From assembly GCA_017458145.1 (NCBI GenBank), contig JAFTGA010000031.1, positions 1-64,000 of the forward strand: a stretch of 64,000 bases of DNA, given 5' to 3'. A program made the translations under genes and the position numbers. The DNA is from Bacteroidales bacterium. Lineage in GTDB: Bacteria; Bacteroidota; Bacteroidia; Bacteroidales; UBA932. The notes under the pieces were generated by a model, which had not been told where the DNA came from, made no database searches, and saw nothing but the letters and a program-made list of their open reading frames with translations. Below, piece by piece: positions 1 through 7,859 of the stretch (within the stretch, counting starts at the first letter, position 1; the number at the start of each line of letters is the position of its first letter).

Positions 1-157
1 GATAAAATGGCAGCATCATAGCTCCGCACATAATAATGACGATGCCCAGACCGCCCCATCCTTCACCCAGAAGGAAGCAGGCGGCTCCTGCCGCAAAGAT
101 TGCCGTAAGGACGGCAATATCCTGCGGCAGGAATGTTTGTCTGACCTGCTTCTCCAT
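1..157 (-). CDS. Small membrane protein, 3' end cut by window edge
   Basis: The first 52 codons of a leftward gene are visible; the rest lies outside the window. The start ATG (155-157) overlaps the TGA of the upstream gene by one base (TGATG), which implies translational coupling. After a short polar start (MEKQVRQTF) the protein has two hydrophobic stretches separated by a GEGWGG turn, so it is probably an inner-membrane protein with at least two helices. It closes a three-gene unit with the exchanger at 605-1558. I do not recognise a family. Confidence 0.6.
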   Translation of the reverse strand, partial: MEKQVRQTFLPQDIAVLTAIFAAGAACFLLGEGWGGLGIVIIMCGAMMLPFY

Positions 158-567
158 CACGCAATCTTTCTGATAAGGGACTCCGCCCTTTTACCGCGAA
201 GTTCCACGATTTCTGTCGCCGGAACATAGGTATAGTTGGAGAAATCGAACAGTTGGGCGTAAGCTACGGAAGCTGCTGCGTTGTGATACACCTCGAGGAG
301 GATGACACCGCCATTTACAGAAGTGTTCACCTCCGGCTCCACCTCTTTTCCGTCCAGAAATTCCTTCAAAGAATCACGGCACGAGTGAGAAATGTCCAGC
401 GCCGATTTGCGAAGAACAGTATCATCTCCCTCACGTTTGTAAGCTGCTTTAAAGAAGATCAGCATCAGGAGTCCGCAGACCCCGACGAAAATGCCCAGTC
501 CGGCATTTACGAAAAACAGGCCGGCACCTGCAGCCACCATGATTGTAGATATTATAAGGTCCTTCAT
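157..567 (-). CDS. Membrane-anchored hypothetical protein
   Basis: 136 residues. I chose the start MKDLIIS because an AAGAAGG element lies 8 bases upstream; longer in-frame extensions run back into the exchanger gene. Residues about 3-38 form two hydrophobic segments around a glycine-rich turn (GLGIFVGVCG). A soluble domain follows with a charged linker and the conserved-looking end YTYVPATEIVELRGKRAE. It lies 37 bp downstream of the Na+/Ca2+ exchanger and its stop overlaps the start of the next membrane gene, so the three are probably cotranscribed. Function unknown. Confidence 0.65.
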   Translation of the reverse strand: MKDLIISTIMVAAGAGLFFVNAGLGIFVGVCGLLMLIFFKAAYKREGDDTVLRKSALDISHSCRDSLKEFLDGKEVEPEVNTSVNGGVILLEVYHNAAASVAYAQLFDFSNYTYVPATEIVELRGKRAESLIRKIA

Positions 568-604
568 TGTATGGACCTTCTTGAATTTGATTTCCATATG
601 ATTG

Positions 605-1558
605 TCAAAGTTTATAGAAAAGATAAACATAGTATGCGGCGAAAAGTGCCAGCATAACACATCCCTCCCAGCGATCAATCCGAAGCCTTCGGCCGGTATA
701 TGCCCACAAAAGCAACAGGAGGGCGCTAAGAAGAAGTACAGAAGCATCCACCAAAGTCACGGACGCGAAAGAAAGCGGTGTAACCAAGGCCGACGCCCCA
801 AGAATCAAAAGGATATTGAACACGTTCGACCCCAGGATATTCCCCAGAGCGAGCTGGTCCCGTCCCTTGAGCGCAGCCACTAGGCTGGTCGCCAGTTCAG
901 GAAGCGACGTTCCTCCTGCCAGGACAGTCACGGCAATGAACTTATCGCTTACTCCTATCTGTCTGGCGAGGTTCGTTGCAGACCGGACGAACAACTCTCC
1001 TCCGCCCACAAGGCCCGCAAGACCGACAATCGTCAGAATAATCGCCACGCTGAGCCTCCTGGCCGCCTTCCCATTATCCTGAAATGAATCGGGATCGGAA
1101 AAGCGGAAGGACCAGAATATGTATGCAGCAAAAACGGCAAGGAATATGATTCCTTCCCATCGTGCCAGAGAGTCTGCCACGCCTATACCGAACAAGGACC
1201 GGCTCATACCGAATACCAGCAGAAGAAACGTCACAAAAAGTGTCAGCGGAATGTCCCGTCTTCGGTTGGCATCAGTCATCGCCACGGGTACAATGAGCGA
1301 CGTAAGCCCAAGAATAAACAAGGTGTTGAACATGTTGGAGCCCATCACATTGCCGACGGCTATATCGGCATTGCCCTGGAAAGCCCCGGTCAAACTCACG
1401 ACCAGCTCAGGACAGGATGTCCCGAAGCCTACGATCGTAAACCCTATCACAAATTCACTTACACCGGCCTTCCGGGCAATCCCGGAGGCACCGTCCACAA
1501 GCCAGTCTGCGCCCAAGACAATCAGTCCCAGACCGACCAGCAGCAATACAATTGTCAT
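605..1558 (-). CDS. K+-dependent Na+/Ca2+ exchanger (YrbG/CaxA type)
   Basis: 317 residues, full length for the bacterial CaCA-family exchangers, with about ten predicted membrane helices. The two diagnostic inverted alpha-repeats are visible: GFGTSCPELVVSL with GNVMGSNMFN in the first half, and AGGTSLPELATSL with GNILGSNVFN in the second. In this family the repeats hold the acidic residues that bind Ca2+ and exchange it for Na+. Location is the inner membrane; expected role is calcium efflux. The next two leftward genes follow at short spacing. The family call is certain; ion specificity is inferred. Confidence 0.93.
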   Translation of the reverse strand: MTIVLLLVGLGLIVLGADWLVDGASGIARKAGVSEFVIGFTIVGFGTSCPELVVSLTGAFQGNADIAVGNVMGSNMFNTLFILGLTSLIVPVAMTDANRRRDIPLTLFVTFLLLVFGMSRSLFGIGVADSLARWEGIIFLAVFAAYIFWSFRFSDPDSFQDNGKAARRLSVAIILTIVGLAGLVGGGELFVRSATNLARQIGVSDKFIAVTVLAGGTSLPELATSLVAALKGRDQLALGNILGSNVFNILLILGASALVTPLSFASVTLVDASVLLLSALLLLLWAYTGRRLRIDRWEGCVMLALFAAYYVYLFYKL

Positions 1559-1615
1559 TACTGATGTTCTGAAAGATAATTGATGAAATAAACGATAGGA
1601 AGAGACTCCCTGCTG

Positions 1616-2020
1616 CTAAATCTGCAGCCTGCAGATCGAATACAAATACCTTTCAATAGTACGAGTCCCCGACAATGCGATGAAAGAAGGTGTCAGGGAC
1701 GGATGAAGATTATTATTGTCGATGACCTTTCCGGATTTGACAACTCGGAAAGTCGATTTAGTCTGAGGCGAAGGCCGGCGTCCGGTATTCGTAGTCCGGA
1801 CAGAAACGGAGTTGGTGCTGTTGTTTCCTGTAAAAGAATACCCCTGGGCGGCAGTGATGCAGATGTCCCGGTTAATGGTATGGTTAACAGCATTCTCGGA
1901 TGACGAACGCTCGGAAACAGAATACCGGCTTTCGGCAGATGAGACCTCGCTCACGTTGTCCGGCTTGCCCCCGGAAAACAGGGACAACAGCAGAGACAAT
2001 ATCAGAACGAAACACTTCAT
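1616..2020 (-). CDS. Small secreted hypothetical protein
   Basis: About 134 residues from the ATG at 2020 (an adjacent ATG at 2023 is equally possible). The start MKCFVLILSLLLSLFSGG is a signal peptide. The mature part is rich in Ser/Asn/Thr and polar, with no recognised domain. A perfect -7 element TATTTTTG (2026-2033) ends only two bases before the first ATG, so the transcript probably begins at or beside the start codon. No partner gene is evident. Moderate confidence that it is a real gene, low confidence about function. Confidence 0.5.
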   Translation of the reverse strand: MKCFVLILSLLLSLFSGGKPDNVSEVSSAESRYSVSERSSSENAVNHTINRDICITAAQGYSFTGNNSTNSVSVRTTNTGRRPSPQTKSTFRVVKSGKVIDNNNLHPSLTPSFIALSGTRTIERYLYSICRLQI

Positions 2021-2025
2021 CATCG

Positions 2026-2033
2026 CAAAAATA
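2026..2033 (-). promoter_or_regulatory. -7 box TATTTTTG (near-leaderless)
   Basis: This matches the Bacteroidetes sigma-ABfr -7 consensus TAnnTTTG, two bases before the ATG at 2023. Confidence 0.5.
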
Positions 2034-2062
2034 CACATTTTCACGCAGCTGAGCAAGAGAAA

Positions 2063-2427
2063 TCAGCATAGAAATAGAAGCGGCACTTGCCCTTCCGGGA
2101 CGGATAAACCGCTCGGGAGACGTAGTGCCGGAGCGACCGTCGGTGCCCCGAATCCGCGTACATAATCCCATCGGGATTGTGTAACAAGTCGCCGCGAGCG
2201 ACGCTTGTTTCCGCTTCGCACACAATCCGGATTATGAAGGCTTACATGCCAATCCTTAAAAGCCACCTTCTCCACATAAAACTGATCTCCGTCCAGGCCT
2301 ACCATCTCTCTTTTCAGGAGTTTGCCTTCCCGCATGATCCTATGTGGCGTCTTTCTTTTTTGCCGATAATGACAGTAACTGCCACGGCAATTGCGGACGT
2401 GACTCCTATGATGATAGCAGTTTGCAT
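2063..2427 (-). pseudogene. Frameshifted single-TM miniprotein
   Basis: An ATG at 2427 opens a 37-codon frame: one hydrophobic helix (MQTAIIIGVTSAIAVAVTV) then IIGKK and a stop at 2314-2316. A minus-one shift at the A6 run after IIG joins it to a frame reading RKTPHRIMREGKLLKRE, then VGLDGDQFYVEKVAFKDW and HVSLHNPD. This reads like a coherent N-terminal-anchor plus small soluble domain. A promoter TATCTTTG (2431-2438) ends three bases before the ATG. Past about 2225 the frame becomes arginine-rich and unconvincing. Either an indel has broken the gene, the assembly has a homopolymer error, or the slip is programmed. Confidence 0.4.
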
Positions 2428-2430
2428 GTC

Positions 2431-2438
2431 CAAAGATA
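2431..2438 (-). promoter_or_regulatory. -7 box TATCTTTG for the 2427 miniprotein
   Basis: Perfect TAnnTTTG match, three bases before the ATG at 2427. Confidence 0.45.
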
Positions 2439-2494
2439 CTGCTTTTCCATGAAATGAGAAGCAGGAAAGGCTGGTGGAAGTCCGTCAAAATGAT

Positions 2495-2502
2495 TATTTT
2501 TG
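2495..2502 (+). promoter_or_regulatory. -7 box TATTTTTG for the Nim-like gene
   Basis: Perfect -7 element 18 bases before the start codon at 2521. Confidence 0.5.
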
Positions 2503-2520
2503 TGATATTATTACAGATTC

Positions 2521-3003
2521 ATGGAAGAAATGACTTTCCGGCCGATGCGCCGGTTTAAGCAGCAGCTCCCGGAAGAGGAGTGCACGGCGATACTTAACAC
2601 CGCTTATCGCGGTTTCCTGTCCGTCATTGGCGACGGCGGGTACCCCTACACGGTTCCCATTAATTACGTGTACGCTGACGGTGTGCTCTATTTCCACTGC
2701 GCGGCGGAAGGGCACAAGCTGGATGCACTGCGTGCCTGCGACAAGGCTTGCTTTACGGTCATCGACACGCCCGAAAAGGAGCCCGGCGACTGGTGGTACC
2801 ATGTGCGGAGCGTCATCTGCTTCGGGCGTGTAAGCCTCGTCGAGGATGCCGAGGAGAAGGACAGGCGGCTGCGGCAACTCGGAGGAAAGTATTTCCCGGA
2901 GGGGTATGACATGGAAGCGGACATGCAGCGGAACGCCGCCCGTGCCGTAGTGCTGGCCTTCCAGATTGAACATTGCACGGGAAAACGAGTGCGGGAAAAA
3001 TAG
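2521..3003 (+). CDS. Nim-like pyridoxamine 5'-phosphate oxidase-fold flavoprotein
   Basis: 160 residues, usual for the NimA/PPOX-like split-barrel family. Seen: start FRPMRRFKQQLPEEEC, then GFLSVIGDGGYPYTVPINYVY and LYFHCAAEGHKLDALR, all characteristic of FMN-binding PPOX-like proteins annotated as nitroimidazole resistance or 5-nitroimidazole reductases. WWYHVRSVICFGRVSLV and a C-terminal helix complete the fold. Cytosolic and probably FMN- or heme-dependent. Whether it confers nitroimidazole resistance cannot be told from sequence. It is monocistronic with its own promoter. Confidence 0.88.
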   Translation: MEEMTFRPMRRFKQQLPEEECTAILNTAYRGFLSVIGDGGYPYTVPINYVYADGVLYFHCAAEGHKLDALRACDKACFTVIDTPEKEPGDWWYHVRSVICFGRVSLVEDAEEKDRRLRQLGGKYFPEGYDMEADMQRNAARAVVLAFQIEHCTGKRVREK

Positions 3004-3192
3004 GGTATATCTTTTCACTATGAGGTTCAAGCATACCAACAGGCCGGTTTCTCCGCCTGGTGGGCCGTTCTCCTTCATCGGTATCGCCGGGGCCGTCCTT
3101 GGCCTCAAGAACCCGGACGTGGCAGACGCAACCCTTTCCTGGCTTCCCATTTGTCGATGTCGTAAAAGAGGAAGATGGTAACTTCGAATTAG

Positions 3193-3774
3193 TTATTGAA
3201 CTTCCATGTGTTTTTCATCTCTTATCTTTTTTATTACCTTGCAAGGATTTCCCACCGCCACGCAACCTGCCGGAATATCCTTGGTAACAATACTGCCGGC
3301 ACCGATGACTGCATTGTCGCCAATCGTCACACCGGGCAGCACATGCACGCCTGCTCCAAACCAGACATTGTCCCCCACCGTGATGGGTTTGGTGAAAACC
3401 AGCCATTGTTTGCGCAGAACGGGGTCCGTGGGATGGCCGGCCGTGTGAAAATAACACCCGGGGCCGATCAGAACGTTATCTCCGAACCGGACCTTGGCCC
3501 CGTCCAGGATGGTAAGTCCGTGATTGGCCAGACATCCCTTCCCCATTTCGATATTATAGCCATAGTCACACCAGAAAGGCGGATAAATGACACTGCCCTC
3601 CCCAATCTTTCCCAATAGCCTCAGAAGAACTTCGCGCTGGGCGCCGAAGTCCATCGGAGGAAGCTGGTTGTACTCGTAACAAAGATTCTTGGCCTTGACT
3701 ACCTCATTCAGGAAGTCGGAATCGGCCCCGGCATAATAGAGTTCGCCGTTGTCTCTTTTTTCTTTTTCAGTCAT
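3193..3774 (-). CDS. Sugar O-acetyltransferase (maltose/galactoside type)
   Basis: 193 residues, the usual length of Maa/LacA/NodL-type enzymes that move acetyl from acetyl-CoA to a sugar hydroxyl. Seen: N-terminal Maa-type motif (GELYYAGADSDFL), then the left-handed beta-helix hexapeptide repeats (IGPGCYFHTAGHPTD, ITVGDNVWFGAGV, VTIGDNAVIGAGSIVTKDI), ending in GNPCKVIKKI. The catalytic His is in FHTAGHP. Intact, unlike the truncated paralogue at 6448. No operon partner. The acceptor sugar is unknown. Confidence 0.92.
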   Translation of the reverse strand: MTEKEKRDNGELYYAGADSDFLNEVVKAKNLCYEYNQLPPMDFGAQREVLLRLLGKIGEGSVIYPPFWCDYGYNIEMGKGCLANHGLTILDGAKVRFGDNVLIGPGCYFHTAGHPTDPVLRKQWLVFTKPITVGDNVWFGAGVHVLPGVTIGDNAVIGAGSIVTKDIPAGCVAVGNPCKVIKKIRDEKHMEVQ

Positions 3775-3808
3775 TATTGTCCTTTTTCTGTGCGTCGGGG
3801 TCGCAGGG

Positions 3809-4447
3809 CTAGTCAGTAAGAATCTCTTGAGAGGTAAGGATACGGAGCCCGGTGGTTCCGCCTTTCGCGAGCCGGATCATAGATGCCGCGACCGCTTCCG
3901 TAGGCATCGGTTTCCAGGAACGCAAGAGGCCGATGGCGTTGAGCCCCTTCAGAATAACCACGCCGGCTTTCTCCCCAAAGCGGTCACTCCCCTTCCGGAT
4001 CAAAGACGACGGACGGAGGATGAAGCAACCCGGGAAACCGAGTTTGACCACGTCATCGTCCAGCTGGCCTTTCATCCTGGAATAGAAGATTTTAGACCGG
4101 GAATCGGCTCCGACGGAAGATACCAGGACAAGTTTTTCTACACCATTGGCCCGAGCCTGTCTGGCGGCCTCAAACTGGTAGGTATAATCCACCTTCCACT
4201 GCGCATCCTGGCTACCGGCGGCCTTGATGGTGGTACCCAGGCAGGAGAAGAGGACATCGCCCGTCATAAGTTGGGCCCATGCCTGAGGATGGTCAAAATC
4301 GACCCTGTGTGGAACCAGTTTGGCCGATGTTATCTTAATCTCGCGCCGGACGAATACATCCACCCGCTCAAATGTGTCATCTGCGAGAAGTTGTTGGACA
4401 AGGTCTTGGCCGACTGCGCCCGTGGCGCCAATAACAAGAGCTTTCAT
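3809..4447 (-). CDS. NAD(P)-binding oxidoreductase (atypical SDR, HTATIP2-like)
   Basis: 212 residues from MKALVIGATGAVG; the longer frame upstream is discarded because the Rossmann glycine motif (GATGAVG) must be N-terminal. Later motifs: DVLFSCLGTT, the conserved VSSVGADSRSKIFYSRMKG (Tyr/Lys positions of the YxxxK type) and FILRPSSLIRK. This matches short atypical SDRs of the NAD(P)H-binding/CC3 group, which often lack a known substrate. Cytosolic. Its start is close to the 3' end of the flavodoxin-like gene at 4504. Confidence 0.82.
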   Translation of the reverse strand: MKALVIGATGAVGQDLVQQLLADDTFERVDVFVRREIKITSAKLVPHRVDFDHPQAWAQLMTGDVLFSCLGTTIKAAGSQDAQWKVDYTYQFEAARQARANGVEKLVLVSSVGADSRSKIFYSRMKGQLDDDVVKLGFPGCFILRPSSLIRKGSDRFGEKAGVVILKGLNAIGLLRSWKPMPTEAVAASMIRLAKGGTTGLRILTSQEILTD

Positions 4448-4503
4448 CGTTATGTAGAGTTTACTTTTTCGTACTACAGGGCGTGGGCTTGCCGGTACCG
4501 TGC

Positions 4504-5121
4504 CTACCTGATGAAATGCATGGGAGTCCACGGCTCGTCACCGCGTCCGGGTGCGGGCTTGCCACCAGTCGCCTTCAGCAACCAGGCCATATTGTGCGCC
4601 AAGGCCCGCATGGTCTGCAGACCTTCCTGATCAAGTGCGGCCTGCCCCGGCTCGCGTCCATAGACAATGTTCCAATACTGAGAACCGAGAACGGGCATAT
4701 TCATCATTTGGAACGGGAGGTTGAGCGTCTCAAAAGCCGCTGTGGCGCCGCCTCTCCGGCAAACAGCTACCGCTGCAGCAGGTTTTCCGGCGATATTCCC
4801 GCCGTTGGAATAGAATGACCGCTGAATGATGGACAAAAGGGCCCCGTTGGGCTGGCCGTAATAGACCGGAGACCCCACGATCAACGCATCTGAATCGGCA
4901 TATTTGGCACTGATTTCATTGCAGATATCGTCATTGAAAACACATGCGCCCGGCTTTTTGGCGCACTGGTTGCAGGCAACGCATCCCCTGACGGGTTTAT
5001 TGCCAATCCAGACGGTTTCACTGTCAATGCCCTCTTCCCGGAGTATCTTTGCAATCTCTCCAAGTGCAATGGATGTATTGCCCTTCTGACGAGGACTTCC
5101 GTTGATAATAAGTACTTTCAT
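4504..5121 (-). CDS. NAD(P)H-dependent flavodoxin-fold/iron-sulfur flavoprotein
   Basis: 205 residues. Start MKVLIINGSPRQKGNTS is the phosphate-binding loop of the NADPH-dependent FMN reductase superfamily. A cysteine cluster GCVACNQCAKKPGACVF follows, as in iron-sulfur flavoproteins. GSPVYYGQPNG and the CRRGGATAAFE loop shape the FMN site. It probably works as a cytosolic electron-transfer or quinone/nitro-reducing enzyme. A similar but distinct protein is encoded next to it (5176-5814). Confidence 0.85.
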   Translation of the reverse strand: MKVLIINGSPRQKGNTSIALGEIAKILREEGIDSETVWIGNKPVRGCVACNQCAKKPGACVFNDDICNEISAKYADSDALIVGSPVYYGQPNGALLSIIQRSFYSNGGNIAGKPAAAVAVCRRGGATAAFETLNLPFQMMNMPVLGSQYWNIVYGREPGQAALDQEGLQTMRALAHNMAWLLKATGGKPAPGRGDEPWTPMHFIR

Positions 5122-5175
5122 ATTATGCCGACAGTTTGTTCATATTATCCGATTTATAAAACAAATAAGAAGATA

Positions 5176-5814
5176 CTACTCCCCTTCCGCCATCTTTCGG
5201 CCGGCGTCGAACGCTTTCTGCAAATCCTCCTCCCAATGCTCCTCACGCCATTGGCGCTTGGCCGGTTCGGAGAACGCCCCCAGCTCGAAACGGTCGTAAC
5301 TCTTGACCTGATAAGTGTTGTAGGCAATAATGTATTCCGGGATACCCAGGGTCACCTTCAGACAATGCTCCATGGAGCCGTAACCGTTGTCGTTGTTCCG
5401 CTCCGGCAGACCGTTCATGGTCTCGATGAGCACAACAGGCATCCGCTTGGGTGCCGTCATGCTGTAGTCATTGTAGGAAAGCCAGGGGAAGCAGAGACGC
5501 TCCAGGAAGGTGCGCATCTGACCGGTGACATCACCAAAGTAGATGGGCGAACCCAGTACCAGCCCGTCGGCCTCGGCGATCTCCTCCAGGATGGGCGTTA
5601 GCGGGTCCTTGAACTTGCAGACGTTCGACGCCTTGCCCTTAACCTTGCAGGCCATGCAGGACATGCATCCTCTATAGTCCAGGTCATAAAGACGGTAAGT
5701 TTTTACTTCGATGCCGGCATCCACCGACTTTGCTCCCTCGGCGAATTTTTGGAGCATTTGGGCCGTATTCATATTACGACGCGGGCCGCCGTCGATAATT
5801 ACAATCTTCTTCAT
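5176..5814 (-). CDS. Flavodoxin-fold NAD(P)H oxidoreductase with Cys cluster
   Basis: 212 residues from MKKIVIIDGGPRRNMNTAQ. I place the start at 5814 because a perfect -7 promoter (5832-5839) lies just upstream. The reading frame stays open without a stop for 87 further codons into a broken radical SAM gene, which is accidental. Seen: FMN-phosphate loop, the cluster GCMSCMACKVKGKASNVC, GSPIYFGDVTGQMRTFLERL, and a long C-terminal tail rich in Trp and Lys. Probable FMN-dependent reductase, paralogous in design to 4504-5121. Confidence 0.83.
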   Translation of the reverse strand: MKKIVIIDGGPRRNMNTAQMLQKFAEGAKSVDAGIEVKTYRLYDLDYRGCMSCMACKVKGKASNVCKFKDPLTPILEEIAEADGLVLGSPIYFGDVTGQMRTFLERLCFPWLSYNDYSMTAPKRMPVVLIETMNGLPERNNDNGYGSMEHCLKVTLGIPEYIIAYNTYQVKSYDRFELGAFSEPAKRQWREEHWEEDLQKAFDAGRKMAEGE

Positions 5815-5831
5815 ATCTTGAATCTCGAATG

Positions 5832-5839
5832 CAAATTTA
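5832..5839 (-). promoter_or_regulatory. -7 box TAAATTTG for the flavodoxin-like gene
   Basis: Perfect -7 element 17 bases upstream of the ATG at 5814. It decides the start against the 299-codon open frame. Confidence 0.5.
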
Positions 5840-5910
5840 CAAAAAAACATCATAGAAAGGTACGGGTTATCTGCTCCCGGTACTTCCGGAACTGTTTTTC
5901 GTCGTGGCTT

Positions 5911-6051
5911 TCCAATGGGTGATTTGCTGAACTTCTGATCCTTGAAATAGGTACAGAAAAGGCAGTGGTTGTGGGAGCAGCTCCGGGTAATCTGGTTCAG
6001 TGGCCAGGTGGGCCAGTATGGATTGCGGTAAACGGGGTCTGTAAAATGCAT
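5911..6051 (-). pseudogene. Radical SAM protein, N-terminal fragment
   Basis: The ATG at 6051 opens MHFTDPVYRNPYWPTWPL, then ITRSCSHNHCLFCTYFKD and KFSKSPIG. The CX4CX2C spacing and the surrounding residues are those of a family of roughly 300-400-residue radical SAM proteins that start this way. About 47 codons survive; after SPIG the sequence no longer resembles the family and runs in frame into the flavodoxin-like gene. A perfect promoter remains (6073-6080). The body of the gene has been deleted. Confidence 0.7.
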
Positions 6052-6072
6052 GGTTCTTATATTTTGGCCCGG

Positions 6073-6080
6073 CAAAGGTA
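6073..6080 (-). promoter_or_regulatory. -7 box TACCTTTG before the radical SAM fragment
   Basis: Perfect match 21 bases upstream of the ATG at 6051. Transcription from here would also read the flavodoxin-like gene. Confidence 0.5.
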
Positions 6081-6447
6081 ACGGAAGAAATGCGAACCGC
6101 CATCGTTACCTACCAAAAGGTAAGTGAACTATCCAATCATGATGCTGCGATGCTCCTGCCCCCATTCGGTCATCTTGTAGATGATGGCATAGAGGCGCTT
6201 CCCGTTCTTTCTCCCACTCATGCGGAAGTTCATTCCCCTCGGGTTCAAATACGGCCTTCTTGAACGCTTCGGGCCGATGTGCGACTTCTGCTTCGTGAAG
6301 CACCGCAAGGGTGAAGTCTGGGAAAGGACAAAATCTATTTGATTGGAACACTTTCGGAAAATTGATAAGACAAGTTGGAATGACGATAACGTGAGAACAA
6401 ATCACTTCCATTACCTTTGCATCCGAAAACATAAGGATACAATTGAA
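6081..6447. other. Gene-poor stretch with palindrome and gene debris
   Basis: There is no convincing intact gene. A palindrome TACCAAAAGGTA lies near 6108-6119 and could be a regulator site. On the minus strand a short frame (6129-6233) encodes KRLYAIIYKMTEWGQEHR and a stop, perhaps the C-terminal scrap of a small regulator or enzyme. The rest shows nothing I can support. Confidence 0.35.
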
Positions 6448-6815
6448 ATGGAAGGATTTATCGTTGATCCCCGCAAAAGCGGACCGGAAGAATTCGAGCG
6501 CGGTATGCGCGATGTGAAACTGGTATTTGCCATCAACCACACGATGCCCTATACCGAGGAGTATGACAAGCTGGTGAAGGAACTCTTCGCAGGGAAAATC
6601 GGCGAAGGAAGCCGGGTACTGCCTCCGCTGAATCTTGTCTGCGCTGATCAGGTAACCATCGGAAATAATGTGCTCATTATGGGCGGGAGCCTGATGATGT
6701 CCCGCGGTGGCAGGAAATGGCCAAGATGGCCTCCCTGAACCAGGAGAAGCGCTACTTCACCATGAACTACCAGCAGATCAAGGACTGGATGGAGAACTAC
6801 GAAATCTGGGATTAA
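6448..6815 (+). pseudogene. Truncated acetyltransferase joined to foreign C-terminus
   Basis: The ATG at 6448 begins a sugar O-acetyltransferase N-terminus (MPYTEEYDKLVKELF, then GKIGEGSRVLPPLN and VTIGNNVLIMGG), with the start of the hexapeptide helix. At about 6690-6700 similarity ends. A different frame then encodes EPDDVPRWQEMAKMASLNQE and DWMENYEIWD before the TAA at 6813-6815, which looks like the real C-terminus of another protein. The locus is therefore a deletion junction between two genes. It converges on and overlaps the AraC stop. Confidence 0.6.
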
Positions 6816-7609
6816 TTTTTCCGGGAACGATACTCCGAAGGCGTCATACCGATGGTGCGCTTGAGATAGCGCGTAAGCATCGGCGGCGCCGGGAAATGCA
6901 TCCGGTCCGTGACCTCCGTAAGGGTCAGGGCCGGATTGTTCAGCAGCAGCAGAATCTCGTGAAGCGTGTAGTACTCAATCCAGTAGGCTGCTCCCTTCCC
7001 GGTCATCTTCTGGCATGCGGCCGATAAATACTTGGGCGTAACGCAGAGTTCCCCCGCGTACCAGGCCACTTCCCTCTCCTCCCGGCAATTCTGCCTCAGC
7101 ATCGTCAGGAATCGCATGAACAGGATGGCCGATGTCTCATCGGTATCGGCCTTTTCCATCTCGCGGGAGTAGATGCTCCACATATCCATCAGCAGCAACT
7201 GGAAAACCCGCCCCACCTTATCATCATAGAAGAGGTTGAACCTTGAGTGTATCCGGCGGCGGAACTGGTTGAAATCGGCCTCGATGACATCCCATTCATC
7301 GTTTTCCAGGTGGAACACCGGGTGGCTCTTGATATACACGTAACCCTTGGTGGCCCACACCTGTTCCGGATTGTACAGATTCAGGAATGGATTGGAAATG
7401 AGCACGAAATCGGCATCGAAATCCGCCGAATACTTTACGTTGGAGACAGCCGTCGTCATCTGCCAGATGACCAGGTCTCCGGGACCTGCCGCAAAGGTCT
7501 TGCCTACGGCATCAAACTGCATCTCTCCGCTGCGGCAAAGGATGTGACAATGATAATTGTCCTTGTAGGTATCCGGGTATTTCCCGTCCACCAGGGTATT
7601 GTAAATCAA
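6812..7609 (-). CDS. AraC-family transcriptional regulator
   Basis: 265 residues starting at a TTG (7609) with AGGAAG five bases upstream; no better ATG precedes the cupin-like N-terminus (CHILCRSGEMQFDAVG, PGDLVIWQ). The last about 100 residues form the two helix-turn-helix motifs: WYAGELCVTPKYLSAAC with the first, and LTEVTDRMHFPAPPMLTRYLKRTIGMTPSEYR with the second, close to the AraC signature. It probably senses a small ligand and controls nearby redox genes; the target is unknown. Confidence 0.88.
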   Translation of the reverse strand: MIYNTLVDGKYPDTYKDNYHCHILCRSGEMQFDAVGKTFAAGPGDLVIWQMTTAVSNVKYSADFDADFVLISNPFLNLYNPEQVWATKGYVYIKSHPVFHLENDEWDVIEADFNQFRRRIHSRFNLFYDDKVGRVFQLLLMDMWSIYSREMEKADTDETSAILFMRFLTMLRQNCREEREVAWYAGELCVTPKYLSAACQKMTGKGAAYWIEYYTLHEILLLLNNPALTLTEVTDRMHFPAPPMLTRYLKRTIGMTPSEYRSRKN

Positions 7610-7630
7610 AAAATCTTCCTTAACGCCAAG

Positions 7631-7825
7631 TTACGGAAGATTACTTAGATTATCACATTGTCCAGATTCAATATGTATATGCCCGGCTATAAGTGATAAG
7701 CCATTTCCCGCCAATCTTCCGAAGTTGAGAATCCATCTGAAGCCGCCAAGCGCCATCGTATCCTTGGCAATCATTGCCCGATACATGGACTCGTACAGGC
7801 TCTGGATCTGTTCTTTATCCGTCAT
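7631..7825 (-). pseudogene. NTF2/SnoaL-like protein, truncated remnant
   Basis: The first about 27 residues (MTDKEQIQSLYESMYRAMIA, KDTMALGG) are the typical N-terminal helix of the SnoaL-like/DUF4440 NTF2 fold. The rest of the 64-codon frame is unrelated, so the 80-100 residues of the barrel are missing. A second NTF2-like remnant lies at 10030-10273. Confidence 0.5.
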
Positions 7826-7859
7826 TCACTTGCCTCCGGTGACGAATTCATTTAAAAGA

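Noticed and set aside
3004..3192. Small ORFs between the Nim-like gene and the acetyltransferase
   Set aside because: No promoter, no motif and no consistent frame; perhaps a scrap reading AYQQAGFSAWWAVLL on the plus strand, too short to support.
5176..6075. A 299-residue radical SAM-flavodoxin fusion
   Set aside because: Only the first 47 codons resemble radical SAM; a separate promoter precedes the flavodoxin-like start, so this is a pseudogene fragment joined by chance.
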